A DNA stretch of 64,000 bases from Clostridia bacterium. GTDB taxonomy: Bacteria > Bacillota > DTU086. The notes under the pieces are model-generated. The model made no database searches and was not told the origin of the DNA. It saw only the letters and a list, made by a program, of their open reading frames with translations. Made by a program: the position numbers and the translations under genes. The first letter of the stretch is position 1; every line of letters starts with the position of its first letter. Below, in pieces: positions 18,486 through 26,132 of this stretch. The stretch is taken from positions 1 to 64,000 of the forward strand of contig JAAYIF010000032.1 in the NCBI GenBank assembly GCA_012523575.1. The letters are read 5' to 3'.

Positions 18486-19148
18486 ATGGGAGAGATCAGC
18501 TGCTTGTTGGAATATGAAAGGGAGCTCTGGGAGAAGGGTTATAATCTGGTTGCGGGAATAGATGAAGCAGGCCGAGGGTCCCTTGCGGGGGCTGTGGTGG
18601 CTGCTGCGGTCATTTTGCCTGTGGGGCTTGTTATTGAAGGAATTAAGGATTCAAAGGAGTTGTCCCCCGGGCAGAGGGAAAAGCTTTACTTTCAAATACT
18701 CAACAAAAGCATTGCTGTGGCTGTGGGTATAGTGGGAGAGAGGGAAATTGAAAGGATTAATATAAAGCAGGCATCGAGATTGGCTATGAAAAAGGCGGTA
18801 AATTCCCTGCGGATTTATCCCCAGTATCTGCTCATTGACGCCGAAACCATTGACAGCGGTCTGCCGCAGCTTAAGATAATTAAGGGGGATAAGTCGAGCC
18901 AAAGCATTGCTGCTGCTTCCATAGTGGCGAAAGTAACCCGGGATAGAATGTGTATCCAGTGGGATGCTTTATATCCCCAGTATGGTTTCAAAAAAAATAA
19001 AGGGTACTGTACTAGGGAACACCGTGAGGCGTTAAGGAAATATGGTGCTGCGCCGCTGCACAGAAGAAATTTTGTAAAAAATATTTTGTGCCAGGAAAAT
19101 GATAAATATGAGCAAATTAGTTTGTTCGGCGGAGTGAGCAATAAATGA
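18486..19148 (+). CDS. rnhB: Ribonuclease HII
   Basis: 220 residues from the ATG at 18486. The frame extends further upstream, and a TTG behind AGGAATTTA around 18455 is an alternative start. Catalytic acidic residues are in GIDEAGRG, and the downstream DSKELSPGQRE, IDAE, KGD and SIVAKVTRD motifs are intact. One oddity is GRGSLAG where most members have GRGPLAG. The enzyme removes ribonucleotides from DNA. It overlaps yraN by an ATGA. Confidence 0.93.
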   Translation: MGEISCLLEYERELWEKGYNLVAGIDEAGRGSLAGAVVAAAVILPVGLVIEGIKDSKELSPGQREKLYFQILNKSIAVAVGIVGEREIERINIKQASRLAMKKAVNSLRIYPQYLLIDAETIDSGLPQLKIIKGDKSSQSIAAASIVAKVTRDRMCIQWDALYPQYGFKKNKGYCTREHREALRKYGAAPLHRRNFVKNILCQENDKYEQISLFGGVSNK

Positions 19149-19507
19149 AGGAGAACAGAAGGAAGCTGGGTGAAATAGGAGAAAGGGCCGTGGCCCAATT
19201 TCTAAAACGTAAGGGTTATAAAGTTATTGAAAATAATTATCGTACAAGATACGGTGAAATAGATATTATTGCTTTAAAGGATGGTATCTTATCCTTTGTA
19301 GAGGTTAAAACAAGGACCACTTTACAATGTGGGACTCCGGAGGAAGCGGTGGATTGTAGAAAACAGAAAAAAATCCGCAGTATGGCAGTGGAGTTTTTAA
19401 CCAATTCTAAAATACGCTATAAAGCTCTGCGTTTTGATGTGGCCGCTGTTAAAGCTTCCAAAGACGGGACCATTGAAAATATAAAAATATATGAAGGGGC
19501 TTTTTGA
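19145..19507 (+). CDS. YraN/UPF0102 family nuclease-like protein
   Basis: 120 residues. A restriction-endonuclease-like fold with LGEIGERAVAQFLKRKGYKV, the active-site-like RYGEIDIIALKDGILSFVEVKTR (E-x-D, then E-x-K), as in the UPF0102 family. The function in the cell is not established; the gene commonly follows rnhB. ATG at 19145 overlaps the rnhB stop after GGAGTGAGCAAT. Confidence 0.93.
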   Translation: MKENRRKLGEIGERAVAQFLKRKGYKVIENNYRTRYGEIDIIALKDGILSFVEVKTRTTLQCGTPEEAVDCRKQKKIRSMAVEFLTNSKIRYKALRFDVAAVKASKDGTIENIKIYEGAF

Positions 19508-19519
19508 TTAAAAGCCCCT
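19495..19519. terminator. Bidirectional terminator between yraN and the DUF1015 gene
   Basis: AGGGGCTTTT (19495-19504) and AAAAGCCCCT (19510-19519) form a perfect 10-bp stem with a 5-base loop between two convergent genes. It overlaps the yraN stop codon. Confidence 0.82.
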
Positions 19520-19537
19520 CTTATATTCAAAAGCGTT

Positions 19538-20848
19538 CTAAACTAAGGAGTTTATTACCAACCCCGTAATAAGTTTGGGATAAAAGTATGTGGATTTTTG
19601 AGGCATTTTTTCACCATTTTTAGCAACGGCAATTACTTCTTCTATTTTAGTTGGATTGACCAAAAGGGCGGCCTGACAGATACCCTTTTGTACATCTGTC
19701 AGGGCTTCAACCTCATCCCGGACATATTTTAGAAAGCTTCCTTCCTTTCTTTCCTGTTCACCTATACTTAAGAATTTCTCCAGAACCATTTTTTGCAGCA
19801 CTGATACATCGAGGGAATTCCATTCCTGGGATTTTTGGGGATCCGCAGGCATATTACTGTTTTTGGGGATATTTATAAAATGAACATAATTTCCCCCAAG
19901 ATATGTTCCAAATCTGTGAAACTGATCGCTGTTTGCTTTCAGTTCCTTTCTTATTTTTTCCGCTGCTTGAGGTATTGTGCTTTTGTTATCCAGTTCGTCA
20001 AAAAGTACGGATTCTGTTTCATAATGCTGTTTTAGGTTGGCTAAAAATTTATCCGGTTCAAAATCTTTAAGGTTTTGTAAAAGCCTGTGGGTTGGGAAAA
20101 TGACAAGGCCGGAATCGTAAATATTTACAAGGGTTATCATTGCATGGTTGGCATTTTCCATACCCATTTCTTTGCTGAATTGAAGAGCGGTTTCATATCT
20201 GTGATGACCGTCTGCTATGAAAATTTGTTTATCCTCTAAAAGTGATTGAAACTTTTGTATTACGTCGGGATCGCTCACTGCCCAAACTTTGTGGCTCTGT
20301 CCGTTTTCATCAATAAAGTTTATATCTGCTTCAATGGTATTAAGCTTTTTAAAAATCTCTTCTTCATTTTTTTCTTTATCAATGTAAAGGCCGAAAACGG
20401 GACTAAAATTTGCAAGGCATTGACGCATTAAGTTTAAGCGGTCTTCCTTGGCCTTAGGAAGAGTCTCTTCATGGGGAAGTATGATATTTTTATTGTAATC
20501 CTCCAATTTTACTGCACAAAAAAATCCCCTTCTTATGTACTGTTTGCTGCCGCAGCTGAACCCTTGCTCGTAGAAGTAGATAGCAGGTTCCTTATCCCTT
20601 ATTAAAATATCTTCTTCCAGCCATTTGTTGAAATATTTCTTTGCCCGGGTGTATCGATTATTTTCATGGGTATCAGAGGGGCTGGTTTTTCCCAATTCCA
20701 GCCTTATGATGTTGTAGGGATGCCGGTTGTAGTATTTTTCTTGGGCTTGTGAATCAATTACGTCATAGGGCGGAGTTACCACATCCTCCAGTGATTTTAT
20801 TTTCTCAGTATTGTACCTAATACCTTTAAAGGGCTTTATTACTGCCAT
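19538..20848 (-). CDS. DUF1015 family protein
   Basis: 436 residues from the ATG at 20848, with GGAGGATTCATTG before it. The frame runs further upstream but past the promoter, so it is not coding there. The start MAVIKPFKGIRYN and DVVTPPYDVI are the family signature. IADGHHRYETALQF near residue 215 resembles the D-G-H-H-R motif of ParB-like kinases such as archaeal SerK; this is a motif resemblance only. Family function is unknown. It is transcribed alone, opposite to its neighbours. Confidence 0.9.
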   Translation of the reverse strand: MAVIKPFKGIRYNTEKIKSLEDVVTPPYDVIDSQAQEKYYNRHPYNIIRLELGKTSPSDTHENNRYTRAKKYFNKWLEEDILIRDKEPAIYFYEQGFSCGSKQYIRRGFFCAVKLEDYNKNIILPHEETLPKAKEDRLNLMRQCLANFSPVFGLYIDKEKNEEEIFKKLNTIEADINFIDENGQSHKVWAVSDPDVIQKFQSLLEDKQIFIADGHHRYETALQFSKEMGMENANHAMITLVNIYDSGLVIFPTHRLLQNLKDFEPDKFLANLKQHYETESVLFDELDNKSTIPQAAEKIRKELKANSDQFHRFGTYLGGNYVHFINIPKNSNMPADPQKSQEWNSLDVSVLQKMVLEKFLSIGEQERKEGSFLKYVRDEVEALTDVQKGICQAALLVNPTKIEEVIAVAKNGEKMPQKSTYFYPKLITGLVINSLV

Positions 20849-20875
20849 CAATGAATCCTCCAATTTTTTTCTCAA

Positions 20876-20904
20876 ATTGTACACCACAATCCGAAGCTTT
20901 TCAA
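20876..20904 (-). promoter_or_regulatory. Sigma-A promoter for the DUF1015 gene
   Basis: On the minus strand TTGAAA (20904-20899) and TACAAT (20881-20876) are 17 bases apart. The start site would be near 20869, about 20 bases before the ATG, which fixes the start codon at 20848. Confidence 0.82.
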
Positions 20905-21187
20905 GGGAGAAAAGTATATTCATAAAATAAGGCTTAATCCTTCCAATTTTTTTATTTCCCTTGCTTTGGGGCAAGTTATCCTGTAAAATTATGCTAAAGG
21001 GTGCTTTTTTTAAAATAACCCGTGGAAACATGGAGAATAATGACAGGAAAAGGGCAACTTTCGCCTAATTCATAAAATAAAGAAGAAAATTGAAGGGAAT
21101 AGTCGAGAAGAGAAAATCATATTTTTTCAAAAATTAAATCCCTAAAGTATGTAAGAGGTTTTTTTATCATTGGTTAAATCTGCCCAG
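20905..21187. other. Intergenic stretch with nothing recognised
   Basis: AT-rich region between the promoter of the DUF1015 gene and the riboswitch. I found no gene or structured RNA. A TAATAT at 21188-21193 could be the -10 of the riboswitch promoter, but no good -35 box lies 17 bases upstream. Confidence 0.4.
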
Positions 21188-21210
21188 TAATATTGAGCAG
21201 CAAATAAATA

Positions 21211-21296
21211 GCGATAAAGGCAAACCATCCGAAAGGGTGGGACGCAAAGCTATGGGTCTGTAGCCCCGTATTGGGTATGACTGCCAGGCTGCCGCA
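21211..21296 (+). promoter_or_regulatory. Cyclic di-GMP-I (GEMM) riboswitch aptamer
   Basis: The core matches the class I c-di-GMP consensus: AAAGGCAAACC, a P2 hairpin CCATCCGAAAGGGTGG with a GAAA loop, then GACGCAAAGC, a second helix around 21249-21280, and the closing TGCCAGGCTGCCG. GGCA near 21219 pairs with TGCC near 21290 to close P1. It lies 240 bases before the kinase/STAS/phosphatase/FapA operon, so c-di-GMP is expected to control those genes. Confidence 0.93.
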
Positions 21297-21406
21297 GTAA
21301 AAAGGATACTATAATATCATGATGGTATTAATAGAGTGATTTTTGTTTTTTTTAATTTAACAGTATCCTTCCTACGGCAGCTTAATTGGCTGTCGTAGTT
21401 GTTTGT
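21288..21406 (+). promoter_or_regulatory. Riboswitch expression platform with mutually exclusive stems
   Basis: GCTGCCG (21288-21294, part of aptamer P1) can pair with CGGCAGC (21375-21381), extended by AAGGATACT (21302-21310) with AGTATCCTT (21362-21370): an antiterminator. Alternatively CTACGGCAGC (21372-21381) pairs with GCTGTCGTAG (21389-21398), followed by TTGTTTGT: a terminator. Ligand binding should lock P1 and favour the terminator, which predicts an OFF switch. The U-tract is not ideal. Confidence 0.68.
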
Positions 21407-21533
21407 AAACAGAAAAGATAACGTTTAACAAAAAAGAATGTGGCCCGTTAAGTTGGTTGATCTAGAAAATTTGCTGATCTCTTATAAAACAAGTTTGGAC
21501 AGTAAGACCTGGTAGGTGGAAGGGTGGTGAAGT

Positions 21534-22805
21534 ATGAACAGGTGTCAAGAATGCGCAATAAAACATCCGGAACGTAAATGTGAGGAATGTAATAATTTTG
21601 TTCAGCCTAGTCCCCTTCGCAGGGTTCCTTCTCCACCTATAAAAGTAATTTTAGAGGACGAAAACGGAAAAAAATATCCGGCCAACATTTTGGTTTTAAA
21701 TACCACAGAATTTGGGATTGAAACAGAAGCCCCAGTTCCAGGCCGGTACACCATTAAACTTCAGGAAAATTTGTCGGTTGAAGTTGCAGGTGTACCCTTC
21801 AGAGGGAAAAATAACGTTCACGTTTTTGATATTCTGCGCGTGCAAAGGGAGCAGGAGGCTTCTTCACGGCTCAATAAAGAGGAATTTCAGCTGCTTACCG
21901 GGAACATGGGTGAGTTGGTTCAGGAGCTTTCCCACTACTTACCCAAGTACCTTCGAGAATCTGTAAAGAAAAAACTGCTTGCCGAAGTGGAAAAGTCCGA
22001 AATGCTCAAAGCTTTAAAAGTGGGTAGGGTAATGAAATATGAAGGAGGTCGTTTTCGCCATCTTTCTGGTCAGAATGATTTAGATATACCCATGGAGGAA
22101 GCAGAAAAACTCATGCGCCGGGTTATTCGAGGTGCCATGCATCAAAGAGAAGTGATCATCAGTGCCGATGGGAAAAAGGTTTTTGACTTTCACGGGATGC
22201 CCTTTGATCATAAAAGCGGTGGGCTACTGGCCTTTGATGTAACTGAGGTTATTGAAAAAGAGAGAAAAATGCACCAGCAGGAAATGCAGGCTTATAGGGA
22301 TGCCATAGCAGCAGTAACGGGAGGACGGATGCATTTACTCAGTAAGGAAAAAATAGAAAAATTAATTTCCGAAGGTGAAGAACTGGTCAAAGGTAGGGTT
22401 AGGGAGGCCCATGAGATTCCCCAAGCTCGCCAAGTAATCCGTGAAATACTAACTAATCTTGACGACCAGAAACGACACATGATTGAGCTGTGCTTATCAG
22501 AAGCCCTGACCAATGCCTTGAAGCATGCAGGAGGGGGCTATTGGCAGATAAGACAGTTAAAGGATGCTGTTAGGATTATTGTAAAAGATAAAGGTTCGGG
22601 CATAAAAACCAGTGAATTGGCCCGGGCAACGTTGATGCAGCATTATTCCACAAAGGATTCATTAGGCTGTGGATTTACCCTTATGCTCTATTATACAGAT
22701 TCCCTTTACCTATATACAGGAACTTCGGGCACGACTCTGGCAATGGATTTTGGGGTTACACAATCAAATTGCAATAATTTGGAAAAAGAATATTCAATGA
22801 AATAG
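21534..22805 (+). CDS. RsbW-like histidine-kinase-type ATPase with zinc-knuckle, PilZ-like and PAS-like N-terminus
   Basis: 423 residues. Residues 4-19 hold C-x2-C-x8-C-x2-C, a likely zinc knuckle. Residues 34-100 are mainly beta with N56-TTEFG, resembling the N-x-S/T-x-x-G motif of PilZ c-di-GMP receptors, though the first R-x-x-x-R motif is not clear. Residues about 165-250 look like a PAS-type sensor. Residues about 300-415 are a HATPase domain with N-box EALTNALKHA and G1 DKGSGI, as in RsbW/SpoIIAB anti-sigma kinases. I infer it phosphorylates the STAS proteins encoded next. ATG at 21534 after GGGTGGTGAAGT. Confidence 0.78.
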   Translation: MNRCQECAIKHPERKCEECNNFVQPSPLRRVPSPPIKVILEDENGKKYPANILVLNTTEFGIETEAPVPGRYTIKLQENLSVEVAGVPFRGKNNVHVFDILRVQREQEASSRLNKEEFQLLTGNMGELVQELSHYLPKYLRESVKKKLLAEVEKSEMLKALKVGRVMKYEGGRFRHLSGQNDLDIPMEEAEKLMRRVIRGAMHQREVIISADGKKVFDFHGMPFDHKSGGLLAFDVTEVIEKERKMHQQEMQAYRDAIAAVTGGRMHLLSKEKIEKLISEGEELVKGRVREAHEIPQARQVIREILTNLDDQKRHMIELCLSEALTNALKHAGGGYWQIRQLKDAVRIIVKDKGSGIKTSELARATLMQHYSTKDSLGCGFTLMLYYTDSLYLYTGTSGTTLAMDFGVTQSNCNNLEKEYSMK

Positions 22806-22818
22806 GGGTGAGGTAATT

Positions 22819-23157
22819 TTGCTCAAGGTGGATGGCCGCGACGTCCCGGAAGGGTACCGGATAGTTTTACAGGGTGAATTGGATGTTGAAACAGCACCGC
22901 AGTTAAAGGAGGTTGTTGGGGAGGTAGCAGCAAATATTCTTGAGATCGATCTATCAGGGGTTTCCTTTGTAGATTCTACGGGCTTAAAGAGTTTGCTGGA
23001 TATAAGCAATCAATGGGAACAGAGGGGTGGTAGAGTTTCTGTTTTAAACCCACAACCTGAAGTGGCAGAAGTAATGCAGCTGGTGGGCCTGGACAGGCTT
23101 CTTAGTATGAATAATGGAATGAGTAATGAATTGGATCTACGAAGAAAAACAAGGTGA
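22819..23157 (+). CDS. STAS-domain anti-sigma factor antagonist
   Basis: 112 residues from a TTG at 22819 after GGGGTGAGGTAATTT. A complete STAS fold: IVLQGELDVETAPQL, then IDLSGVSFVDSTGLKSL with the phosphorylatable serine in the D-S-T-G-L turn. It belongs to the SpoIIAA/RsbV group, which binds an anti-sigma kinase when unphosphorylated. It follows the kinase gene after 13 bases and precedes the phosphatase gene by 5. Confidence 0.93.
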   Translation: MLKVDGRDVPEGYRIVLQGELDVETAPQLKEVVGEVAANILEIDLSGVSFVDSTGLKSLLDISNQWEQRGGRVSVLNPQPEVAEVMQLVGLDRLLSMNNGMSNELDLRRKTR

Positions 23158-23162
23158 GATAA

Positions 23163-23879
23163 ATGATTGGTTATAACAGAAAAGCAATAAGGGTGGGTAA
23201 ACTGGAAGGGTGTGGAAGCAGTTTGCCTGCTGGGAAGGTTGGAGGGGATTTTTTTGAATTTTTTGTTCACAATAACAAGAATGTTGTTGCTGCCATAGGG
23301 GATGTGATGGGGAAAGGCTTCCCGGCAGCCTGTTTGATGAAAACAATACATACAATGCTTTGTGAATGTGTTAATATTACCCCCCACCCTCTGGAAGTGG
23401 TGCGCCGATTGAATAAAATAGGTGGAGATGAGCTGAGACGGCGGGGAGCTTTTGTTACTCTTTGCATTATATATTGCGATGGGGAAACCGGTCGTCTTTC
23501 CTGCGTCAATGCAGGACACCATCCCCCTATCATTGTGTCCAACGGTGAAGTGAAAGTAGTTCGGTGCCGGGGAGTGGCCTTGGGTCTACTGGAAGATTAC
23601 CTTGGCACAGGGGAGGAAGAAATCTATCTTTCCCCGGGGGATATGGTGGTTATGTATACTGACGGACTGGTGGAAGCCTTTGGTCCAGGGGAAAAAAGGT
23701 ATGGACTGGAACGATTAAAGAAAATAGTTCACCAACAACCCGATGCTGATGCGGCAAAAATGAAACGTTGTATTTTATCTGATTTAAAGAATTTTACCCG
23801 TGGTTATTCCCAAAGGGATGACATCACTTTACTTGTTTTGCGAGTTTTAAAAAAGGCGGGTGAAGGGTGTGGAGATTAG
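23163..23879 (+). CDS. PP2C-type SpoIIE/RsbU serine phosphatase
   Basis: 238 residues, a lone phosphatase domain without a sensor. VGGDFFEFF, AIGDVMGKGFPAA, NAGHHPP, VMYTDGLVEA and QRDDITLLVLR supply the metal-binding aspartates of the SpoIIE/RsbU family. It should dephosphorylate the STAS proteins and oppose the kinase. ATG at 23163 preceded by AAGGTGAGATAA. The end overlaps the start of the second STAS gene by 20 bases. Confidence 0.93.
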   Translation: MIGYNRKAIRVGKLEGCGSSLPAGKVGGDFFEFFVHNNKNVVAAIGDVMGKGFPAACLMKTIHTMLCECVNITPHPLEVVRRLNKIGGDELRRRGAFVTLCIIYCDGETGRLSCVNAGHHPPIIVSNGEVKVVRCRGVALGLLEDYLGTGEEEIYLSPGDMVVMYTDGLVEAFGPGEKRYGLERLKKIVHQQPDADAAKMKRCILSDLKNFTRGYSQRDDITLLVLRVLKKAGEGCGD

Positions 23880-24180
23880 GCTTCAGCATAGGGATGGAGT
23901 GGCGGTTATAAAGGTTTTGGGTGAACTGGACTACAGCAATGTGGAAAAGCTTGAATTTGAGATTAAGCGTCGGTGGGAAAAGGTTATAGAAATAGATTTT
24001 GGAAATATGCGATTCATTGATTCTTCAGGGGTGGGAATGCTTTTAAATCAGGCTAGACGGCTTCATAAGCAGGGTCGTACTCTGAGAATTGTCAATATAC
24101 CTGATTTTATTCGAGAAAACTTAGAAATAATAGGCTATTTCCAGGTTATGGAATGTTTAGAGAGAAATAAAAACATTTAG
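23860..24180 (+). CDS. Second STAS-domain protein
   Basis: 106 residues from the GTG at 23860; a second GTG at 23869 with GGGTGAAG before it is equally possible. The STAS core VAVIKVLGELDYSNVEKLEFE and IDFGNMRFIDSSGVGMLL keeps the serine site (D-S-S-G-V). It differs clearly from the first STAS protein, so the operon encodes two distinct antagonist-type proteins for one kinase and one phosphatase. Confidence 0.9.
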   Translation: MKGVEIRLQHRDGVAVIKVLGELDYSNVEKLEFEIKRRWEKVIEIDFGNMRFIDSSGVGMLLNQARRLHKQGRTLRIVNIPDFIRENLEIIGYFQVMECLERNKNI

Positions 24181-24196
24181 ATGGTGGTGAGCTCTT

Positions 24197-26056
24197 ATGA
24201 AAGGGAAGGATACCGGAGCATTTTATTTGCCCAATGCTGAAACTGAAAATAGAGCTTTTGGGGATAAAGATGCTGATGGTCCATATGCTATGGTAAAGGA
24301 CCAGCGCCTTATCGTTTGCCACCCAAAAGATGGTCCTTATCCCGTTGTGGTTCCTTGCCAAGAGGCGAAATTAATTGTTAACGGCAGGGAGTGTACAGAA
24401 ACCACCCCTGTTACCATAAAGGATACGGTGCGGATAGAAGTAGAAAAAGAAGAACGAAAGGAAGGAAAATGGTCCCTTTCTGTTTCCCCCGATGGGTTGT
24501 ATGCAGAGCTGCGGATACGTCCAACGGTTGTTATTCGCAGGGAGCTATCCTATCTTCCCCCTGCCAGGGTACTGCATTTGAAAGTAGTGGAGCGGGAAGA
24601 ACGCATTCCTCCTTTTACACTGGATGAACTCCTTGAGGAGTTATCCCGACTAGGGATAAATTATGGAATTGATTGGGAAGCGTGTTCCCGTGCCGCTGCA
24701 AGCTGTGATGAGGAAAGGGTAATTGTTGCCCGGGGGGTCCCTGCCCAACCGGGTCGAGATGCCTGGGTGGAATTGCATTTTTCCAATGATTCCAAAATAC
24801 CTGTACCAATAGGAAAAGATGAAATTGTAGTTGATTTAAGAGAACGTTTTATTTTTACTTCTGTGGAACCAGGAGATGTTTTGGCCGTAAAGCATCCCCC
24901 AGAGCAAGGCATTCCGGGAACCAGCGTAAAAGGTGACATCATTGTACCTCCCACACCCCAGGATTGCAGCCTAATTGTAGGTGAAGGTGCTTTTATTACC
25001 CAAGATGGTAAGCAGGCTGTAGCGACCCGCTCTGGACGCCCCATTGCCAAAATAGGGCGCAACAAAATTAAAATATGTGTATTGCCTGAATTGGTGCATC
25101 ACGGTGATGTTGATCTCGCTTCGGGCAACTTAATTTTTAAAGGGGATGTTTTGGTTTCAGGAAATGTTTTGGAAGGGATGACGGTGGAAGCAGGGGGACA
25201 TATTAGAGTAGCGGGATTTGTCTCCCATGCGAAGGTAAGGGCCAATGGTTCTATTTTGATAAAGGGTAATATCTTAGCTTCAGTGGTAGTTGCAGGAGGG
25301 AATAACGCCGTTGCACAAAAATTACAACCGCATATTAAAACATTGGCAACGGGATTACAGGAAATGTCTGCGGCAGTCCGGCAGTTACTGCAGCATCCTG
25401 CTTTTAAGCGGGACGACCTGAAGGGTGGAATTGGTCCTTTGATAAGGCTGCTGCTGGAAAGCAAGTTTTGCAGTCTCCCTTATGCAGTGGATAACCTAAA
25501 GAATATGGTTGAAAATCTTCAGTTTTCTTTATCAACGGAGGATATGAATAATTTTACAAAATTTATTAAAAAAGCCGAATTAGCCTTGATCCGATATCCT
25601 TTGACCGTTCGAAGCTTAGAAGAAATTGAAGCTCTAGCGCAGCAAGCTGCGGAATGGGAACAGGCTTTTTCATCCCTGCCTGCGGAAGAAAGTGATTTAG
25701 TAGTCAGCAGTATTCTCAATTCCAATGTTGTTGCCACCGGTGATATCAGGGTGATAGGAAGTGGCTGCTTCAACTCCAGTATTCATGCAGGTAAAGAAGT
25801 TACCATTTCCGGGGTATTTCGCGGTGGCGAAATACAGGCCGGGGGAAATGTGTATGTTCGGGAAATGGGATCAAAATGTGGAGCTGCTACCAAAATTGTA
25901 ACGGTTTCCACGGCCAAGGTAACCGTGGGATATGCCTTTGATAATGCTACGGTGGTTGTAGGGAAAAAAGTTTACAAATTTAATAGGGAAGAAGCCAATG
26001 TCTGTTTGTGGCTTGATAAAAAAGGAAACCTTAAAGCTAGAAAGATATCGGCATGA
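24197..26056 (+). CDS. FapA/DUF342 domain protein
   Basis: 619 residues. An N-terminal region of about 130 residues, then the DUF342 segment with GVPAQPGRDAWVEL near 186, and GDVLAVKHPPEQGIPGTSV. Two stretches of right-handed beta-helix type repeats follow (about 300-360 and 505-600, rich in G-x-V-x-x-x-G turns), separated by a helical region (about 370-500) that may form a coiled coil. DUF342 proteins are called FapA; in Vibrio a member influences polar landmarking, but the general function is unclear. It is the last gene of the c-di-GMP-riboswitch operon. ATG follows GGTGGTGAGCTCTT. Confidence 0.87.
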   Translation: MKGKDTGAFYLPNAETENRAFGDKDADGPYAMVKDQRLIVCHPKDGPYPVVVPCQEAKLIVNGRECTETTPVTIKDTVRIEVEKEERKEGKWSLSVSPDGLYAELRIRPTVVIRRELSYLPPARVLHLKVVEREERIPPFTLDELLEELSRLGINYGIDWEACSRAAASCDEERVIVARGVPAQPGRDAWVELHFSNDSKIPVPIGKDEIVVDLRERFIFTSVEPGDVLAVKHPPEQGIPGTSVKGDIIVPPTPQDCSLIVGEGAFITQDGKQAVATRSGRPIAKIGRNKIKICVLPELVHHGDVDLASGNLIFKGDVLVSGNVLEGMTVEAGGHIRVAGFVSHAKVRANGSILIKGNILASVVVAGGNNAVAQKLQPHIKTLATGLQEMSAAVRQLLQHPAFKRDDLKGGIGPLIRLLLESKFCSLPYAVDNLKNMVENLQFSLSTEDMNNFTKFIKKAELALIRYPLTVRSLEEIEALAQQAAEWEQAFSSLPAEESDLVVSSILNSNVVATGDIRVIGSGCFNSSIHAGKEVTISGVFRGGEIQAGGNVYVREMGSKCGAATKIVTVSTAKVTVGYAFDNATVVVGKKVYKFNREEANVCLWLDKKGNLKARKISA

Positions 26057-26100
26057 TAAAGATTGGCAAGGGCAGGAATAAATTTGTAATATTTGATAAC

Positions 26101-26132
26101 CACCCCGAATAGATTATATTCGGGGTGATTTT
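26101..26132 (+). promoter_or_regulatory. Hairpin covering the ribosome-binding site of the next gene
   Basis: CACCCCGAATA (26101-26111) pairs perfectly with TATTCGGGGTG (26117-26127) around GATTA. The 3' arm contains GGGGTG, the only Shine-Dalgarno sequence for the ATG at 26133, and is followed by ATTTT. It may act as a weak terminator for the preceding operon, a translational lock for the next gene, or both. Confidence 0.75.

Noticed and set aside
21312-21353. Terminator at the T-rich tract inside the riboswitch platform
   Set aside because: The TAATATC/GGTATTA hairpin is weak and ends about ten bases before the T-run, so it is a poor terminator compared with 21372-21406.
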